64,000 nt of DNA, taken from NCBI GenBank assembly GCA_018701215.1, contig JABIWH010000050.1, forward strand, positions 124,001-188,000. Direction: 5' to 3'. The notes under the pieces were generated by a model. That model saw only the letters and a program-made list of their open reading frames with translations, did no database searches and was not told the DNA's origin. The position numbers and the translations under genes are program-made. Positions 61,274 to 64,000 of the stretch are shown here, one piece after another (position 1 is the first letter of the stretch; every line of letters begins with the position of its first letter). Source of the stretch: Rhodospirillaceae bacterium (GTDB lineage Bacteria; Pseudomonadota; Alphaproteobacteria; GCA-2731375).

Positions 61274-62121
61274 GCTGTTTCACCACGCAAGGCCGCCGCC
61301 TGACGACGGTATGTCGCGCCATATTCCGGGCGGTCGCTTTGCGCCAAAACGCCGGTTACCAGGCGGTTCGGTCGGAACGGCTGATCGGTGATCGTGGTAT
61401 ACGCCTGCGGCCGCATGTCGCTTTTCTGCGCCATGATCATCTCGGCGGATTCGCCCAAATCGTTCTTGCGGCCATAGATCTCGGTACAATCGGACATCAC
61501 TTCGAGAAACGAAAAACCGTCGAACTCCAGGCCCGCCTTGATCAAATTCCGCAACGCGGGCGTCTGCATGGTGACCTCGCGCCCAACCAAGCCAGCGCCG
61601 GCGGCTTCGGCCAGCTTGCAGGCATCAAAGGCCGGCTCGCTGTTGCCTGACGGCGTCGTCGTGGTCAACCGGTTCTCGGCGGTGGTGGGTGAAACCTGGC
61701 CGCCGGTCATGCCATAGACCTCGTTGTTGAGCATCAGGCAGGTGATATCCAGATTACGCCGGCAGGCATGGATCAGATGATTGCCGCCGATGGCCAGACA
61801 GTCGCCGTCGCCGGTGATGACGATAACCTTCAGATCAGGCCGGGCCAATTTCAGGCCGGTGGCGAATGCCAGCGGCCGGCCATGGGTGACGTGATACGTG
61901 TTGGCATCGATATAGGCACCGACCCGGCCCGAGCAACCAATGCCGGACACGATAGCCAGGTTATCCTTGTCGATACCCAGCTCGTGCACGGCCCAAAGAA
62001 GCGCGCGCAGCGCAATGCCATGACCGCAGCCCGGGCACATGAAATGAGGCATCAGGTCCAGGCGCAGATAGTCGCGGACTTCGAAGTTGCCGCCACCGGC
62101 CTTGGTTTTCATTTCGTTCAT
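61270..62121 (-). CDS. korB: 2-oxoacid:ferredoxin oxidoreductase subunit beta (ThDP-binding)
   Basis: Catalytic ThDP subunit of 283 aa, likely for 2-oxoglutarate. It contains MPHFMCPGCGHGIALRALLWAV (first Cys residues of the Fe-S site), IVSGIGCSGRVGAYID, the ThDP motif VITGDGDCLAIGGNHLIHACRRN and LNNEVYGMTGGQVSPTT. The C-terminal part includes EVMSDCTEIYGRKNDLG. It overlaps alpha and gamma genes by four bases each. Substrate (2-oxoglutarate rather than pyruvate or indolepyruvate) is inferred from the KorB-like pattern. Confidence 0.9.
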   Translation of the reverse strand: MNEMKTKAGGGNFEVRDYLRLDLMPHFMCPGCGHGIALRALLWAVHELGIDKDNLAIVSGIGCSGRVGAYIDANTYHVTHGRPLAFATGLKLARPDLKVIVITGDGDCLAIGGNHLIHACRRNLDITCLMLNNEVYGMTGGQVSPTTAENRLTTTTPSGNSEPAFDACKLAEAAGAGLVGREVTMQTPALRNLIKAGLEFDGFSFLEVMSDCTEIYGRKNDLGESAEMIMAQKSDMRPQAYTTITDQPFRPNRLVTGVLAQSDRPEYGATYRRQAAALRGETA

Positions 62122-63257
62122 TTGTCGGCCAGCTCCCTAATCTGTTGGGTAACCTGCGCGGGGTCGATGGGCTGACCATCAATCCGGTTCAGGCCTTCGA
62201 CCTTCACGTCACTGCCGCAGAGGCGTTCGATTTCCAGTCTCAATTGACCAGCATTCATTTCCGGTACCAAGATCGCCTTGGCGTTGGCCGCGGCGGCCTT
62301 CAGAGCGTCCTCGGGGAACGGCCAGACGGTTATGGGCCGGAACAAACCGGCGGCAATGCCCATGGCGCGGGCCTCGCGCACCGCCGCCCGGGCGGCCCGG
62401 GCCGAGATGCCGTAAGCGACGACCAGAACCTCCGCATCATCCGTATCATGGCATTCGTAGGCCTCGATATCATCACGATGGTTCTCGATCTTGTCCAACA
62501 GGCGTTGCGTTGCCTGGGTGACAATAGTGGGTTCCTGAGAGGGGAAGCCATCTTCGCCATGGGTCAAACCGGTGGTATGGGTGCGATAGCCGTCGCCGGG
62601 ACGGGGCATCGGCGGCACACCGCTTTCGGTACTGGCATAGGGTGCGAACTCAGCGCTGGAACCCGTGGCCCATTGCCGATCAACCAATTCCAGGCTGGCC
62701 ATGTCAGCCAGTTGGATCGGTTCCAGCAGATGTGAAATAACCTGATCGAATAACAGTATCACCGGCGTGCGGTAGCGTTCCGACAGATTGAAGGCGCGGA
62801 TGGTCTGGTCATAGACCTCCTTGACCGACGCAGGCGTCAGTGCAATCACCGGGCGGTCGCCATGGCTGCCCCAACGGGCCTGCATGATGTCACCCTGGGC
62901 CGGGCGCGTGGGCGTGCCCGTGGATGGCCCGCCGCGCATCACGTTGGCGATGACGCAGGGGATTTCCGCCGCCGCGGCCAGGCCGATATTCTCCTGCTTC
63001 AGGGAAAACCCCGGTCCGGAGGTGGCGGTCATGGATTTGATGCCGCCGGACGAAGCGCCCAGGACGGCGGCGATGGAGGCGATTTCATCTTCCATCTGCA
63101 CGAAAGTGCCGCCCACCAGGGGCAACTCGCGCGACATGCGTTCGGCGATTTCAGACGACGGCGTGATGGGATAGCCGGCGAAGAACCGGCAGCCTGCCGC
63201 GATTGCACCCATGGCGCAGGCGTGGTTGCCGTGCAAATTCTGTAGTGTGGCGGTCAT
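62118..63257 (-). CDS. korA: 2-oxoacid:ferredoxin oxidoreductase subunit alpha
   Basis: Alpha subunit of 379 aa holding the pyrimidine-binding domain of the ThDP enzyme. It has CRFFAGYPITPSSEIAERMS, QMEDEIASIAAVLGASSGG, SMTATSGPGFSLKQENIGLA and ANVMRGGPSTGTPTRPAQGDIM. The GYPITPSSEI pattern is characteristic of OGOR/VOR alpha. The N-terminal gamma domain found fused in some alpha subunits is absent here. Start ATG follows at once after the stop of the upstream gene, and the stop overlaps korB by four bases. Confidence 0.92.
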   Translation of the reverse strand: MTATLQNLHGNHACAMGAIAAGCRFFAGYPITPSSEIAERMSRELPLVGGTFVQMEDEIASIAAVLGASSGGIKSMTATSGPGFSLKQENIGLAAAAEIPCVIANVMRGGPSTGTPTRPAQGDIMQARWGSHGDRPVIALTPASVKEVYDQTIRAFNLSERYRTPVILLFDQVISHLLEPIQLADMASLELVDRQWATGSSAEFAPYASTESGVPPMPRPGDGYRTHTTGLTHGEDGFPSQEPTIVTQATQRLLDKIENHRDDIEAYECHDTDDAEVLVVAYGISARAARAAVREARAMGIAAGLFRPITVWPFPEDALKAAAANAKAILVPEMNAGQLRLEIERLCGSDVKVEGLNRIDGQPIDPAQVTQQIRELADK

Positions 63258-64000
63258 TTAGGCGGAGACCTCTGTTGCTGTTGAGTTTTCGTGATGCACC
63301 GCGATGGCGAAATCCGGGCACAGCCATTCGCAAATGCGGCAGCCGGTACAGGCGGCGGGGTCCTTCAGGCGGACGATCTGCTGTTCGTCCAGATCCAGAC
63401 AGCGTTCCGGACACAGCTTGACGCAGATGTCACAGCTTTTGCACCATTCCCGCGTGATCTCCAGCCGCACATTGATTTTGGGCTGCACGGGCTGTTGCTC
63501 CAACGCCCGCACGGTGGTGGCTTCCTTGGGCTCCAGCCGGGTCTTCTCAACCCACTCCCGGCCCAGCAGGAAGGCCTGGCGATTGATCTCCTCGGTACCC
63601 TTGGGCACGAACTGGTTCAACACCGACAGCCATTCCTCCAGGGGAAAGTCCATCGCCGCCGACATGGTGCCGAGCAAAATCGTGTTCGCGGCCCGCGCGT
63701 TGCCGAGTTCTTCCGCCATGCGCCCGGCATCCAAGGCAAAGCCGTCAGAGACCATATCAATAATCTCTGCCGGGGTTTCCGTGGCATAGGCGGGATTGGC
63801 GTAGAAATCCCGGTTGCGGCAGGCAAATGGTGGGATCACCTGTTGCGTATCGGCAATGAAGACGCCGGTATCGGGGCGCAGGAACGGCAGCCAGCGCACG
63901 CCTTCGGCCCACTCCATGGCGATCAGTACATCCGCCTCGCCCATGGGGATGGTCGGCGACCAGACTTCCTCGCCATAGCGTACATGGCTGAACACCACGC
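63258..64000 (-). CDS. Gamma-type domain fused to 2x[4Fe-4S] ferredoxin (5' end outside window)
   Basis: First gene of the oxidoreductase operon in the window; its start lies beyond the right edge. Residues of the visible part begin VVFSHVRYGEEVWSPTIPMGEAD, followed by MEWAEGVRWLPFLRPDTGVFIADTQ, an IorB/PFOR-gamma type pattern. After a linker (about EQQPVQPKINVRLEITRE) the C-terminal part carries two CxxCxxCxxxCP motifs: CKSCDICVKLCPERC and CTGCRICEWLCPDF, so it is the electron-transfer module. The N-terminal GxGGQG motif is not visible because it is cut off. The gene ends at the base next to korA. Confidence 0.85.
   Translation of the reverse strand, partial: VVFSHVRYGEEVWSPTIPMGEADVLIAMEWAEGVRWLPFLRPDTGVFIADTQQVIPPFACRNRDFYANPAYATETPAEIIDMVSDGFALDAGRMAEELGNARAANTILLGTMSAAMDFPLEEWLSVLNQFVPKGTEEINRQAFLLGREWVEKTRLEPKEATTVRALEQQPVQPKINVRLEITREWCKSCDICVKLCPERCLDLDEQQIVRLKDPAACTGCRICEWLCPDFAIAVHHENSTATEVSA

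Overview
The window is a stretch of high-GC chromosome from an alphaproteobacterium, most likely Rhodospirillales-like. Four things point that way: an F1-only atpHAGDC operon with no F0 genes beside it; a methyltransferase / comF / glutaredoxin 3 / nitrilase neighbourhood with a DUF1178 gene nearby; a LexA box of the alphaproteobacterial GTTC-N7-GTTC type before uvrA; and foldback repeats of the kind scattered through alphaproteobacterial genomes. Genes are dense, often overlap by 4 bases (ATGA), and several convergent pairs overlap at their stop codons. I see no rRNA, tRNA, CRISPR array, transposase or phage gene.

Layout. 0-1.1 kb: a membrane sensor histidine kinase cut by the left edge. 1.15-1.45 kb: a mosaic of foldback repeats. 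1.45-2.1 kb: a Sua5/YciO-family gene on the minus strand. 2.3-6.6 kb: an ATP-dependent hydantoinase pair (HyuA with an unusual proline-rich N-terminal extension, then HyuB). 6.7-8.2 kb: a more AT-rich patch with a DUF4145 protein and an NTF2-like protein. 8.5-15.1 kb: a methyltransferase, a zinc alcohol dehydrogenase, adenosine deaminase, and a three-gene operon of LLM flavin oxidoreductase, D-2-hydroxyacid dehydrogenase and class III CoA-transferase. 15.4-20.3 kb: atpHAGDC closed by a clear terminator. 20.4-26.0 kb: a class V aminotransferase, then an ABC ATPase / FtsX-type permease / membrane-fusion-protein exporter.

26.0-30.1 kb: a catabolic cluster (enol-lactonase-like hydrolase and cupin, divergent from a ThDP enzyme, then an MFS carrier). 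30.1-33.7 kb: an OmpH/Skp-like chaperone, a nitronate monooxygenase-like enzyme, a PPOX-type flavoprotein, DUF1178 and a methyltransferase. 33.7-36.7 kb: an amidohydrolase converging on a fused TRAP permease. 36.8-39.8 kb: an NDUFAF5/BioC-like methyltransferase, a remnant of a short-chain dehydrogenase gene, comF, grxC and a nitrilase-family amidase. 39.8-42.9 kb: an AT-rich intergenic setting holding a LuxR-type regulator whose ligand-binding Asp is replaced by Cys, an N-acetyltransferase, a methyltransferase and a small orphan gene.

43.0-51.3 kb: glnS, a thioesterase, a REP-like palindromic element, an acyl-CoA dehydrogenase, divergent hutH and hutU, a second LLM enzyme and a small conserved protein. 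51.3-58.1 kb: ssb divergent from uvrA, with an exact SOS box before uvrA; uvrA is coupled by overlapping codons to a second hydantoinase-type gene and a DUF917 (S-methyl-thiohydantoin desulfurase family) gene, then a DUF1499 gene. 58.2-60.6 kb: a GcvA-type LysR regulator divergent from a DUF1127 gene, and a cation:proton antiporter. 60.7-64.0 kb: a 2-oxoacid:ferredoxin oxidoreductase operon with two gamma-type subunits, cut by the right edge.

The content is that of a heterotroph that degrades amino acids, N-heterocycles (hydantoins, histidine, purine nucleosides) and acyl-CoA intermediates. The items I most want checked are the uvrA-hydantoinase-DUF917 operon, the LuxR protein with the Asp-to-Cys change, the 186-bp foldback element, the short-chain dehydrogenase remnant, and the two-gamma oxidoreductase operon.
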